Source of the DNA: Verrucomicrobiia bacterium
Lineage (GTDB): Bacteria; Verrucomicrobiota; Verrucomicrobiia; Verrucomicrobiales; Akkermansiaceae
DNA length: 64,000 nt
Reading direction: 5' to 3'
NCBI GenBank assembly: GCA_030431475.1
Contig: JAUIJD010000010.1
Coordinates: forward strand, 40,103 to 104,102
Of the stretch, positions 1-11,300 are shown piece after piece. Numbering within the stretch: position 1 is the first letter of the stretch; each line of letters starts with the position of its first letter. The translations under genes and the position numbers were made by a program. The notes under the pieces are model-generated. The model ran no database searches. It was given only the letters and a program-made list of their open reading frames with translations, and was not told the DNA's origin.

Positions 1-2
1 GC

Positions 3-1694
3 GACCTCGCCGACTGGTGGATCACCTTCAACGAGCCCAGCCAGCTGACCTTCGGCTACATCAAGCCGTGGTGGCAGAACCACTACTACATGCCGCCGGG
101 TCTGCCGCGCGGGTCCGATGTCGAGGCCGAGGCCGAGGCCGTCGGGCGGCTGATCCCCAACCTGTTCCGGGCCCATGCCCGGGCGCGCAACCTGATCCGC
201 ACCCGATGCCGGGCGGCGAAGGTCGGGGTGAATCCGCTGGTGACCGGCTTCCCGCCGTGGCTGCAGAAGATCATGGACTGGGGGGCGTGCCACCGCGGAC
301 TCCAGGAAGCGCTCTTCAAGTTCACCACCCAGGGGGCCCTGGTGAGCGAGAAGGGCAACGTGGATCTGGTGATCGGCGGGGTGAGCGACAGCGATGAAAC
401 GCGGCACGAGTTCAGCAATCCCTACCTGAGTACGGGGAAGGCCGTACTCGTGCGCGAGGATTCGCCGCTGACGCGTGCCGACGAGCTGGAGGGAAAGCGG
501 GTCGGCGTGGTCAACGTGGGCAACCAGCCGGAGGGTTGGCGTCGCGACCTGCCGGGATCGGTCCGCCGGAGGGTTTTCGTGAACTACGATGAAGCTCGTC
601 GATCGCTGGCGACGGGCGAGGTGGATGCGATCTACGGCGACGCCTTTTTCCTGCAGCCGCCCGAGCTCGAACCGTGCGAGCGCTTTCGTTTCCTGGTGAC
701 GGGGTTGAGTGAGGAGAACTACGTGGTGGTGGCGCCGCACGGCCACACCCGCCTGCTGGAGAGGGTCGACCGGGCGATTGCCGGCCTGCTGCCCGAGGAG
801 GCCGGGGAATCTCCGCCGCCGGCCGACCGGTCCGGCACGATGCCGAGTTCGCTGCACGAGGTCTTCCGCGGCGGGGACAGCCTGCCGGAGCGCCTGTCGG
901 GCGGGCGCGGGGTGCGCCGGGTGAGGCGTCGAGGGCGGATTCGGATCGGGATCCGCACCGACGCGGCGGGGCTTTCGGAAAGTTGCCCCGGGGATGGCCT
1001 CGAAATGCGCCTGGCGAAACGCATCGCCCGTGAGGTGCTCGGCGACGAGGACCGGCTGGAGGTCGTGCCGTTGGAGCCGATGCGCCGGCTCGACATCCTC
1101 GAGTCGAAGATGACCTGGCTGAACTGGGCGTGGCGCTTCTGGGGAACGACGACGATGATCGCCAACGCGAACTGGTGGTACCTCGGCATCGCGGGGCGGC
1201 TCCCGGAAGAGTTGTGTCCGGAGGAGGCGGTCGGGGCGCAGGATTTCGTCGGTCTCGACTACTACTGGGGCCTGCCGACGCACGCCTTGCATCGGTTCCG
1301 CTTGCTGGAGGATGCGGCCCACGGTCGCTTTCTCAGGGCGCCGGTGTGGCCGCGCGGGCTGCGCCACGCGCTGCGCCGTTTCGGTCGCTGGTTTCCCGAT
1401 CAGGACCTGTTCATCGTGGAGAATGGATGCCCGCCCGAGGCCGGCGGGATGAAGCGTGCCGAGTACATGGACGCGCACCTGCGGGAGGTGGAGGCGGCGG
1501 TCGGGGAAGGCTTGAGGGTGCGGGGCTACAACTGGTGGTCGATCACCTCGAACCGCGAGTGGGGTCATCCCTTCGATCCGAACACCGATTTCGGATTGTA
1601 CTTCGTCGATCTCGACAAGGATCCGGCGCTGAACCGGGTGGAGACCCCGGCGGTGGAGCGGTTCCGCGCGTGGATCGCGACCCCCGAGGCTTGA
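3..1694 (+). CDS. GH1-family glycosidase (5' partial) interrupted by a binding-protein domain
   Basis: The gene enters the window already in frame. The GH1 acid/base motif TFNEP lies at nt 24-38 (Glu codon 33-35). The nucleophile motif FIVENG has its Glu codon at 1419-1421, followed by the typical GH1 tail with GYNWWSITSNREW and DFGLYFVD. The pre-insertion barrel strand VGVNPLV and the post-insertion strand DFVGLDYYWG are recognisable. GH1 enzymes are retaining beta-glycosidases acting on beta-glucosides, galactosides or related glycans. Between these barrel parts, codons at 354-1109 encode an unrelated solute-binding domain (separate entry). With that segment removed, the GH1 chain rejoins as SEK-MTWLNW. 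The upstream part, including any signal peptide, is outside the window, so cellular location is unknown. Assignment to GH1 is firm; substrate is not inferable. Confidence 0.85.
   Translation, partial: DLADWWITFNEPSQLTFGYIKPWWQNHYYMPPGLPRGSDVEAEAEAVGRLIPNLFRAHARARNLIRTRCRAAKVGVNPLVTGFPPWLQKIMDWGACHRGLQEALFKFTTQGALVSEKGNVDLVIGGVSDSDETRHEFSNPYLSTGKAVLVREDSPLTRADELEGKRVGVVNVGNQPEGWRRDLPGSVRRRVFVNYDEARRSLATGEVDAIYGDAFFLQPPELEPCERFRFLVTGLSEENYVVVAPHGHTRLLERVDRAIAGLLPEEAGESPPPADRSGTMPSSLHEVFRGGDSLPERLSGGRGVRRVRRRGRIRIGIRTDAAGLSESCPGDGLEMRLAKRIAREVLGDEDRLEVVPLEPMRRLDILESKMTWLNWAWRFWGTTTMIANANWWYLGIAGRLPEELCPEEAVGAQDFVGLDYYWGLPTHALHRFRLLEDAAHGRFLRAPVWPRGLRHALRRFGRWFPDQDLFIVENGCPPEAGGMKRAEYMDAHLREVEAAVGEGLRVRGYNWWSITSNREWGHPFDPNTDFGLYFVDLDKDPALNRVETPAVERFRAWIATPEA
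354..1109 (+). other. Circularly permuted SBP_bac_3-like domain inserted in the GH1 barrel
   Basis: The insert is exactly 252 codons and keeps the frame. It begins with what is normally the middle of a family-3 solute-binding protein: GNVDLVIGGVSDSDETR, then a second-lobe stretch with ADELEGKRVGVVNVG and GEVDAIYGDAFF, then the closing helix LLERVDRAIAGLL. A linker of about 45 residues rich in Pro, Gly and Arg follows. Only then comes the normal N-terminal strand RGRIRIGIRTDAAG and helix GLEMRLAKRIAREVLG, ending RLDILESK. Joining the insert's end to its start gives LESK-GNVDLVIGG, the normal order for this family. Each element is present once. Both junctions fall after an AAG codon (351-353 and 1107-1109). 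Such domains normally bind amino acids or small organic ligands. A mis-assembly must be excluded. Confidence 0.75.
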
Positions 1695-1728
1695 GCTTTT
1701 CCCGCGGAATCGCGACCTTGGGCGCGAG

Positions 1729-1977
1729 ATGGATCGGCAGGACCCGGACTGGAAGGACAAGGCGCTGTCGACCCGGCTGCTCCATGGCGTGATGGTGACG
1801 GTGTCGCTTTCCATCGTGTTCGTGGTGTCCGGAAGCCTCGCCTTTCTCCTGCTCTACGGGCGCGCCACGCGGGGCCTGGTGGCCGGGGAGTCGGAAACGG
1901 CGGCCTGGATCCGCTTTGGCGTCGGGGGCGTGATCGGCGTGGTGGCCTTCGTGGTGTGGTACCGACGCAAGTTCTAG
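1729..1977 (+). CDS. Small two-helix membrane protein
   Basis: This 82-residue protein has a short charged N-terminus (MDRQDPDWKDKALSTR) and two hydrophobic segments, roughly residues 19-43 and 60-77, ending in the basic tail YRRKF. It lies 34 bp after the GH1 gene on the same strand. I do not recognise a family. Its stop codon TAG is supplied by the CTAG at the left edge of the inverted-repeat element at 1974-2189. The reading frame may therefore have been longer before that element inserted, and the present C-terminus may be a truncation. Coding status is inferred from the two clean membrane helices and position. Confidence 0.55.
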   Translation: MDRQDPDWKDKALSTRLLHGVMVTVSLSIVFVVSGSLAFLLLYGRATRGLVAGESETAAWIRFGVGGVIGVVAFVVWYRRKF

Positions 1978-2189
1978 TGTCCCGCGCGCCAAGTCCGTCA
2001 CCTTTCGAGATGATAGGAGTTATCTTGAAATCAGCTCGCTGCGCTCGGCCGCTGAAGGGCTCGCGGATCTTTTCCCCAACTGCTGCGTTGTTCCTTGGTC
2101 GCAAATCTCGATTTACTCCCTCGTCACGCCTTGCATTTGAAAAAAATCTCTCGCGCGAAAGTCAACGCTCTTGGCGCGCAGGACACTAG
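1974..2189. mobile_element. MITE-like element with terminal inverted repeats
   Basis: The 216-bp segment starts CTAGTGTCCCGCGCGCCAAG and ends with the reverse complement of CTAGTGTCCTGCGCGCCAAG, so the first 20 bp match at 19 positions. Weaker similarity, including a shared CTTTCG, extends to about 34 bp. CTAG is present at both outer ends and could be a duplicated 4-bp target or part of the repeat. The interior has no credible gene; it holds a patch around 2080-2140 that reads GCTGCGTTGTTCC and GCCTTGCATTTG. It is far too short for a transposase, so if mobile it would depend on one elsewhere. It separates the small membrane gene from the giant gene at 2281. Confidence 0.6.
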
Positions 2190-2210
2190 CGGCCGCCTCT
2201 CCCTCAAGGG

Positions 2211-2390
2211 GCGCGGAGGATTTCGGCGGAATCGCGTAGCCCCGGGGCTTGCGCTGGCATGAGGGTCGGCGAATAAGGCGATGAAGGCGGAAAGCGGGTT
2301 CGGCCCGTTCGCCTGTGTCCCGGGAGGACCTTCCGGAAACGGGTGCCGGCGAGCGGCGGTGGCGATGGTGGGGCGGCGATGCGGCCGCCG
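2211..2390 (+). repeat. Repeated leader element, copy A (possible structured RNA)
   Basis: About 180 bp here align with 11755-11938 upstream of, and into, the next giant gene. Shared blocks include GGCGATGAAGGCGG, GGGTTCGGCCCGT and a 23-bp identical run at 2368-2390. A possible long-range stem pairs CCGTTCGCC (2305-2313) with GGCGAGCGG (2348-2356). The corresponding stem in copy B has different bases that still pair. An upstream hairpin is also kept with different sequence (AGCCCC/GGGGCT around 2239-2250 here). The element overlaps the annotated 5' end of the gene, so it may be a 5' regulatory RNA or a dispersed repeat that donates the start. I do not recognise a known riboswitch. Confidence 0.5.
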
Positions 2391-5300
2391 CGGACGGAGG
2401 AGAGGACGCGGGTGTCGCGGACGCGGGTGGAGGTGGCTCGCCTCCTGGGTGCTTTCGGTGCTGCCGGCAAGCGGAACGCTGTGGACGGAGGAGTGGGTGG
2501 ATGCATCGCCCGATGCCGGCTTCTCCTGTGACCTTGAGGTGGAGGCCGACGGCACGATCCACGTCGCCTATCGCGACGATGGAGACGAGGACATGGAGTA
2601 TGCGCAGCGGAGTCCTGCCGACGTCTGGACGCTGGAAACGGTGGATGCCGCGGACGACGCCGGATCCTTTGCCACGCTGGCCCTTGCCTCGGATGGCACG
2701 CCGCACGTCGCCTACTACCGGAACTTCTTTTTCTTCACCGATGCGTGGGAGCTCCGGCATGCGGCCCGGAGCGGAGGGAGTTGGTCGGTCCAGACGGCCC
2801 ACTCCGGTCTCGGCTTCGGGGCCTTCGCGTCGCTGGCGCTCGACCCGTCGGACCAGGCCATGATCGCGTTCCGGGACTTCGTCACCGTCGAAGAGGCCCG
2901 CTTCACCCGCTGGAACGGATTCACCTGGAGCGATGAGTTGTTGGCGAACTCAGGCACGCCCGGGGTCGGCATCAGCGTCGCGGTCGATGCCACCGGCCAA
3001 CCGCATGTGGCCTACGTGGTGGATTCCACGGGCACGCTGGTCCACCGCAGCCACGATGGAAGTTCCTGGTCCCTGGTTTCCTCGGGCATCGTCGATGCCT
3101 CCGGGGTGCTGGGCGAGAAGACCTGCGTCGCGGTGCACAACGGGACCGTCCACCTGCTCTACTCCGACACCACCGGACTGCGGCATGCCTGGGGGACGCC
3201 CGGAGCCTGGAGCAACGAGTTGATCGACGGTGGCTTGATCGAAGGGGATTCTCCCTCGCTGGTGCTGGACGGCTCCGGCGTGCCGCACATCAGTTACATC
3301 GAGGACTGGACCCTGCGTTGGGGATTCAAGGATGGAGCGACCTGGCAGACGGAAGCGATCGATCCGGACTTCGAGGGGGTGCCGCAGCTTTCGACCGCCA
3401 TCGCCTTGGACAGCTCGGGCAATCCGCAGCTCGTGTGCCGGATGTACGACGACGTCGCGGGCACCGGCGGGCTGCTTCACCTGACCGCCACGCCGGACGC
3501 TGACGACGACGGCATGGCCGATGACTGGGAGGTCGCCCATGGCCTGGATCCCGGTGATCCCGACGACGCGTCGGAGAATCCGGACGGCGATGGCTTCGAC
3601 AACATCGACGAATTCCTCGCCGGCACCGATCCACACGACGAGGACAGCGACGACGACGGCCTTTGGGACGATGAGGAAGCCAGCCCGTGGTACGGGATCG
3701 GCACCGATCCGAACGACCCCGACAGCGACGACGATGGTCTGCCCGACGGTTGGGAGGACGACCACGGGCTCGATCCGCTTTCCGACACGGGCCCCGATGG
3801 CGCGGATGGCAATCCTGACGGCGACGCCTTCACCAACCTTCAGGAACTGGGCTACGGCATCAGCCCCTCGAACCACGATGGGACCGCCGGCGACGACATG
3901 GATGGCGACGGCCTGACGAATGCCGGGGAACTCGCCGAAGGGACCCATCCGTACCAGTGGGACAGCGATGGCGACCGGCTCGGCGACGGCGACGAAGTCG
4001 GCTCCCACGGCACCGACCCGCTCGACCCCGACAGCGACGACGACGGTTTGCCGGACAGCGCGGAGATCGGCTACCACGTCTTCTGGGACAGCTTCGAGGA
4101 AACCTCCATCGGCGATGCATGGATCCAGGGGGGTGATCTCCCATGGCAGATCGATGCCACCACCGCCAACCACGACTTCCAGTCCGCGCGGTCCGGAGCG
4201 ATCGGGGACAGCCAGACCAGCGAGATGGAACTGGAGGTCGAGCTGCTCGGTGCCGGTCGCGTGGACTTCCGCTACCGAACCTCCACCGAGGCCGGTCATG
4301 ATGCGCTGCGGTTCTCGGTCGACGCCGCTTCCCCCACTTCCTATTCGGGCAGCATCGATTGGAATTTCGCCGGCCAATCGCTCGCTGCCGGCACCCACAC
4401 CCTGCGCTGGGTTTATGAAAAGGATGCCGCGGGCTCGGACGGGGACGATGCGGTGTGGGTCGACGGCGTCTACGTCGGAGTCGAGGCCACCGGCACCTCG
4501 CCGAACGACCCCGACAGCGACGACGACGGCCTCACCGACGGCGCAGAGCTCCTGTCCCATGGCACCGACCCCATGGATGACGACAGCGACGATGACGGAC
4601 TGCTCGATGGCACCGAGATCAACCAACACCTGACCGACCCGCTCGACAGCGATAGCGACGACGACGGTCGGACTGATGCGGAGGAGGTGAATGGTCCCGT
4701 GACGAGCGATCCGAACGACGACGATTCGGATGATGACGGGATGCCGGATGGATGGGAGGTCGACCACTCGCTTGACCCGAATCAAGGCGACGCGACCGAC
4801 GACCCGGATGGAGATGGTCTCGACAATGCCGGGGAGTTCGCCGCCGATACCGACCCCCAGAACGACGATACGGACGCCGATGGCATGACCGACGGCTGGG
4901 AGGTGGCGCATCTGCTCGATCCGAAGGTCGACGACGGCGGCCTCGATCCCGACAGCGACGATCTGGACAACGCCGGGGAGTTCACCGCCGGCACCGACCC
5001 GCACGATGCCGACACCGACGCCGACGGCATGACCGACGGTTGGGAGGTCACGCATCTGCTCGATCCGAAGGTCGATGACAGCAGCCTCGATCCGGACAGC
5101 GACGATCTGGACAACGGCGGGGAGTTCGTCGCCGACACCGATCCCCACGACGACGACAGCGATGACGACGGCATGACCGACGGCTGGGAAGTCGGGCATT
5201 CGCTTGACCCGAAACTGGACGACAGCGCCCTCGATCCCGACAGCGATGATCTGAACAACGCCGGGGAGTTCACCGCCGACACCGATCCCCACGACGCCGA

Positions 5301-8300
5301 CAGCGACAACGACGGCATGACCGACGGTTGGGAAGTCACCCACCTGCTCGATCCGAAGCTCGATGACAGCGCCCTCGATCCGGACAGCGACGACCTCGAC
5401 AACAACGGCGAGTTCACTGCCAACACCGACCCGAATGATCCGGACAGTGATGACGACGGGATGACCGATGGCTGGGAAATCGGCAACGCACTCGATCCGA
5501 TGACCAACGACGGCGGCCTCGACCCGGACAGCGACAACCTCGACAACACCGGGGAGTTCACCGCGGGCACCGATCCGCACGACGACGACAGCGACGACGA
5601 CGGCCGCCTTGATGGCGAGGAAGTGAATGGGCCCGTCACCAGTGACCCGAATGACGCGGACACCGACGACGATCTGCTCAACGACTTTGACGAAGTCGAC
5701 CAGCACGGCACCGACCCGAACCTCGCGGACACCGATGACGACGGTCTCGACGATTGGGCCGAGGTGAACACCCATCCGAGCGACCCGACCGACCCCGACA
5801 GCGATGACGATGGCCTCGATGACGGTGAGGAAATCCTGACCTGGCTGACGGACCCCCTCGACCCGGATGGGGACGACGACGGCCTGTTGGACGGAGAAGA
5901 AGTGGCCGAGGGCACCGATTTCAACGATCCCGACAGCGACGACGACGGGCTTCTCGACGGCGCCGAAGTCAACGATTGGGCAACCGACCCGAACCTTGCC
6001 GACACCGACTCCGACGGACTGAACGACAGCCGGGAAACCACCGGCGTCACCGTGCTCTCGGATTCCTTCGAGAGCGGTGCGCTCGCCGATCCGCCCTGGA
6101 CCAACATGGGGGGCGTCGCCTGGCAGGTGGACACCATCGATGCCTCGGAAGGCACGCACTCGTGCGGGCTCGCCCTGCCGGATCCCAACACCGTCGGACT
6201 CCTGAAACTCACCGGCCAGCTGGATGAACCCGGGGAGCTCCGGTTCTCACTCAGCCTGGAGACCGAGCAGTACGAGGACTTCGTCCTGCGAAACCTCACG
6301 ACCGCCGGGGAACTGGTCCGCCTGAGTGGCATCGCCCCCGCCTGGCAGACCATCACCCAGCCGCTCGCCCAGGGTCCCGTGAGTCTTCGTTTCGAATACC
6401 AGCGATTCGGGGGCGGCACTCCCGGCTGGGTGCGCATCGACGACGTGCAACTCCGCATTCCCAGCAGCAACACCGACCCGAACGACGACGACAGCGACGA
6501 CGACGGCGTGACCGATGGTCAGGAGATCGCCGACGGCACCGATCCGAACGACCCCGATGCCGATGGCGACGGGCTCAACGACGGGGAGGAAAAGGCTGCG
6601 GGAAGTGATCCGGCCGACCCGGACAGCGACGACGACGGGCTCACCGACGGAGCCGAGGTCCATACCCACGGATCGAGCCCGATTCTCGAGGATACCGACA
6701 GCGACGGGATGCCCGACCCGTACGAAGTGGCGAACGATCTCGACCCGGCCACCGATGATACCGGCGGCGACGCCGACGCCGACGGCGCCTCCAACGGTCA
6801 GGAACACGCCGAAGGGACCGACCCGAATGATCCGGACAGCGATGACGATGGCGTCGATGACGGCCCGGAATTGAATACCTACCTCTCCGATCCGCTGGAC
6901 ACCGACAGCGACGACGACACCCTCGGCGACGGCCAGGAAGTCAACGACTACGGCACCAGCCCGACCGACCCGGACAGCGACGGCGACGGCCTGCGCGACG
7001 ACGACGAGATCAACCAACACGGCACCGACCCGCTCGACGATGACAGTGACGACGACGGGCTCGACGATCAGACCGAGGTCACCTGGACCGACGAGTGGAG
7101 CGACGGCTTCGAGGGCGGAGTGGGAAGCCCCGACTGGGTGCTGAGTGGCAGCCCCGGAACCCCGACCCCGGGCTGGTACGCCCAGACTCAGGAGGCCTCA
7201 TCCGGTCAGCGCTCGGCGACGAACAACAGCCTCTTCATCAACCGCTGGGTGGCCATGGAGACCACCCGGACCACCGTGGCCGGAAATGTGAAATTCATGC
7301 GGAAGATCGGCGCCGCCGCCCATGGCACGCTGGTGTTCCTGGTCGATGGCGATGCCAAGGGCATGTGGGCCATCCCGACGGACTGGGTGGAGGTGTCGGT
7401 TCCGATCACCGCCGGCACCCATGTCTTCCGCTGGGAGTACCTGAGTGGCGGATACGAAAGCTGCTTCGCCGGTGAAGTCTGGGTCGATGACGTGCGGATC
7501 CCCATTCCCTTGCCTCTCGATCCCCTGGATAACGACACCGACCACGACGGACTCGGCGACGGCGCCGAGGTGTCGATCCACGGCAGCAACCCGCACCTGG
7601 TCGATACCGATGGCGACGGGCTCGACGATGGCATCGAGGTCGGCACCCACTTGACCCTCCCGGACGACCCGGATACCGACGGCGACGGATTGCCCGACGG
7701 TTGGGAGGTCGGTTTCGGACTCGATCCCCTGGTGACGACCGGCGACGACGGGGCCGATGGCGATCCGGACGGCGACCTGGTTTCCAACCTCGGGGAATAC
7801 GAGGCGGGGTCGAACCCGACGCTCGGTGACAGCGACGGCGACGGCCTCACCGACGAGGAGGAGATCGGCACCCACGGCACCGACCCGGCCGACGCGGACA
7901 GTGACGACGACGGGCTCACCGATGGTGAGGAAGTCAACGAGCATGGAACCGAGCCCCTCGATGCCGACAGCGATGACGACGGACTGCTCGATGGGGCCGA
8001 GATCGACACGCACGGGACCGACCCGCTCGACGCCGACAGCGACGATGATGGCCTGAACGATCAGCCGGAGGTCACGACCTACGGGACCGACCCGAACCAT
8101 CCGGACCACGATGGCGACGGCCTCCTCGACGGGGCCGAGGTCTTCTCCCATGGAACCGATCCCAAGTCGGCGGACACCGACTCGGACGGCATGGACGACT
8201 TCTACGAGGTCCAGCACTCACTCGACCCGAACAGCGACGACACCGGCTCCGATCCGGATGGGGACAACCTCCCCAACGGCGACGAGTACGCCGCCCAGAC

Positions 8301-11300
8301 CGACCCCAACCATGCCGACAGCGACGGCGACGGCTTGAACGACGGCGAGGAAGTCATTCTCCATCACACGGATCCGCTGGACGACGACAGCGATGATGAC
8401 GGGCTCTCGGACGGAAGGGAGACCGTGCCGCTGGTGGCGTATCGCCACGACTTCGAGACGGTGCTGACACCCGCGGGTTGGACCAGCGGCGGTCACTGGG
8501 CATGGGGCCTCAGCAGCGAGGCGGCGGAGGGCAGCCAGGCGGGCCGCAGCGGGCTGATCGATCACCTGGAGTTCTCGTGGCTCAAGTTCGAGCAGACCGT
8601 CGAGCCCGGCAGCATCCGCTTCCGGGTCAAGACGGACAGCCAGGAATTCTTCGACGAGCTTGAGTTCAGGATCGACGGATCGACGGAGGGCAGCTGGTCG
8701 GGAGACACCGCGTGGAGCGAGGTGAGCTTCCCGATCGAGGCCGGCGCCCGGGAGTTCGTCTGGCGGTACGAAAAGAACGGCAGCATCGATGGGGGTGACG
8801 ACCGGGCGTGGATCGACCTGGTCGAGATCATCGCCGATCCGGTCGGCACCGATCCCCTCGATGCCGACAGCGATGACGACGGTCTGTCCGACCTCGCCGA
8901 GTTCGGCACCCACGGCACCGATCCGCTGGATGCCGACAGCGACGACGACGGCCTGACCGATGGCGATGAAATCACGACCGGCACGCTGCCGCTCGACCCC
9001 GACACCGACAGCGACACGCTGCCCGACGGTTGGGAGGTCGATCACGAGCTCGATCCACTGGTTTCCACCGGGGAACATGGGGCGACCGGCGACCCGGACG
9101 GCGACACGCTCGACAACGCGGCCGAACTCGCCAACGGCTGTCACCCCCGCTGGGCGGACACCGACGGCGACCTGCTGCTGGACAACGCCGAGGTCAATGA
9201 CCACGGCACCGATCCTGGGGACTTCGACAGCGACGACGATGGCCTTGGCGATGGCCTCGAGGTGGATCGCTACGGAACACTGGCGAACGACCCGGACAGC
9301 GACGGCGACGGGCTGCTCGATGGTTGGGAGGTCGAGAACGGTCTCGATCCGCTGGTGGCGACCGGAGACGATGGCGCGGCGGGCGACCCGGACGGTGACG
9401 GCAAGGACAACGCGACCGAACAGGCGGCCGATACACCGGCGCAGGAACCCGAACGCTTCATGCCGATCAACGAAGCGATGACCTTGGCAAGCTGTGGCAG
9501 CACGCCTCCGTCCTACACCTTCTTCCAACGGCGCTCGGACGGGGATGTCAGCCTCTTTGACTTCAACGACGACGGCCTGGCGGACTTCACCGTCACCGGT
9601 CCGCAGGCCGGCAGCGACAACAACGGCAAGCCGCTGATGATCTATCGATCGGGTGGTGCGGGCTCGTTCGCCGAATGGCTGTGGTCTTCGGAATCGCCGA
9701 GCGTGCTGGCTTGGGGAGACGCCGATGGCGATGGGCACAAGGACCTGCTGATCACGGGTGGCTCCACTCGTGTCCTGCTCTACCACGAAGACGTTTCCCT
9801 CTGCAGCGGCGGCTCACCTTTCGTTGCGACGGACTTTGGCCTGCCTGCCACAAGTCTCGGCGACGCCGCGTGGGCCGACTACGACGGCGACGGAGATGAC
9901 GACCTGGTTCTCCTCGGGGTTTCGGAGAACAATCCACCGGACCTCGCATTTGCGACGAGGATCTACCGCAATGATGGAGGGGGTACCTTCACGGACATCT
10001 CCGCGGGATTGGTCGGGTTGAGCCGTGGCGAAGCGGCGTGGGTCGATATCGACAACGATGGCGACCTCGATCTCGCGGTCTGCGGCGTCAACGACTTGCT
10101 GGTGGAAGGCCAACCGGTCAGCAGCAGGCACACCCGGATCTACCGCAACGACGGCGGTGACACCTTCACCGACATCGGGGCCGGCCTGATCGGGCTGTGG
10201 AATGCCTGCCTCGCCTGGAGCGACGTGAACGGCGACGGCCTTCCCGATCTCGCCGCTGCCGGACACGACAGCAACGCCATCCCGACCAGCCGGATTTACA
10301 TGAACCAAGGTGGCGGAACGTTCTCCCCTCTGGCTTGGCAACCGGCCGGTGTCGCCTTCGGAGATCTCGCCTGGATCGATCATGACCTCGACGGCGACCA
10401 GGACCTGCTGGTCGCGGGCCAAGGCGCGTCGGGAAGAACCGTCACGCTCTACCGAAACTCCGGCGGCTCGTTCAGCGAAGTCGATTCCGGGCTGCCGGCG
10501 GTCAGCGATGGCAGCCTGGACACCGGGGATTTCGACAACGACGGCTGGCCGGATGTTGCCGTGATGGGCTCCCTGCCATCGTCGCCGTGGGCGATCACCG
10601 ACATCTATCGAAACCACGGCGACGACCTGCTCGACCCCGACGGCGACGGGCTGCCGAACTGGCGGGAAGTCCTCTTCGGCACCGATCCGAACGACGCGGA
10701 CAGCGACGACGACGGTCTTCACGACGGCCTGGAGGCGCTGGCGGAACGGGATGCGGGGGTCGAATCCTTCGGCAGTGGGACGCCGGCCGGCCCAAGCCCG
10801 CGGAGCAAGGAACCGACCAGCCTCGTCCCCGACTGGACGACGCTCGGGGATGAATGGTGGACGATCGATTCCACCCCGCCCGCATGGGACGGAACCACCA
10901 GTGCCCGTTCGGGTGTGGTCGCCGACAACCAGAGCAGCGAACTCAGGCACGTGCGCACGGTCGATGCGGGCCGCATCGAGTTCGCGCTGCGCGTCCACAG
11001 CGAGCGCGGATCGGATGGGCTCCGCTTCCTCATCGATGGCGTTCCGCAGGGGGAATGGTCGGGCCACGTCGCGTGGACGGAGGTTTCCTTCCCGATCACG
11101 GCCGGGGAGCACACCTTTGCCTGGGTGTATGCCAAGGACGGAGCCGGCACGGCCGGGGAGGATGCCGCCTGGATCGACGGGGTCCGCTTCCTTGCCGATG
11201 GAACCGGCACGGATCCGAACGACCCGGACAGCGATGGAGACGGAGCGGCCGACGGATGGGAACTCGACTTCGGCCTGGACCCGCTGGCGACGGCGGATGG

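Noticed and set aside
2950..6159. A 1069-codon open frame on the minus strand opposite the TSP3 arrays
   Set aside because: It is the mirror of repeated GAC/GAT-rich codons, giving low-complexity Val/Ile/Gly text. No independent coding evidence.
3480..9430. Regularly spaced short repeats that could suggest a CRISPR array
   Set aside because: The repeats are in-frame Asp/Gly-rich TSP3 codons with no unique spacers of constant length, and no cas genes are nearby.
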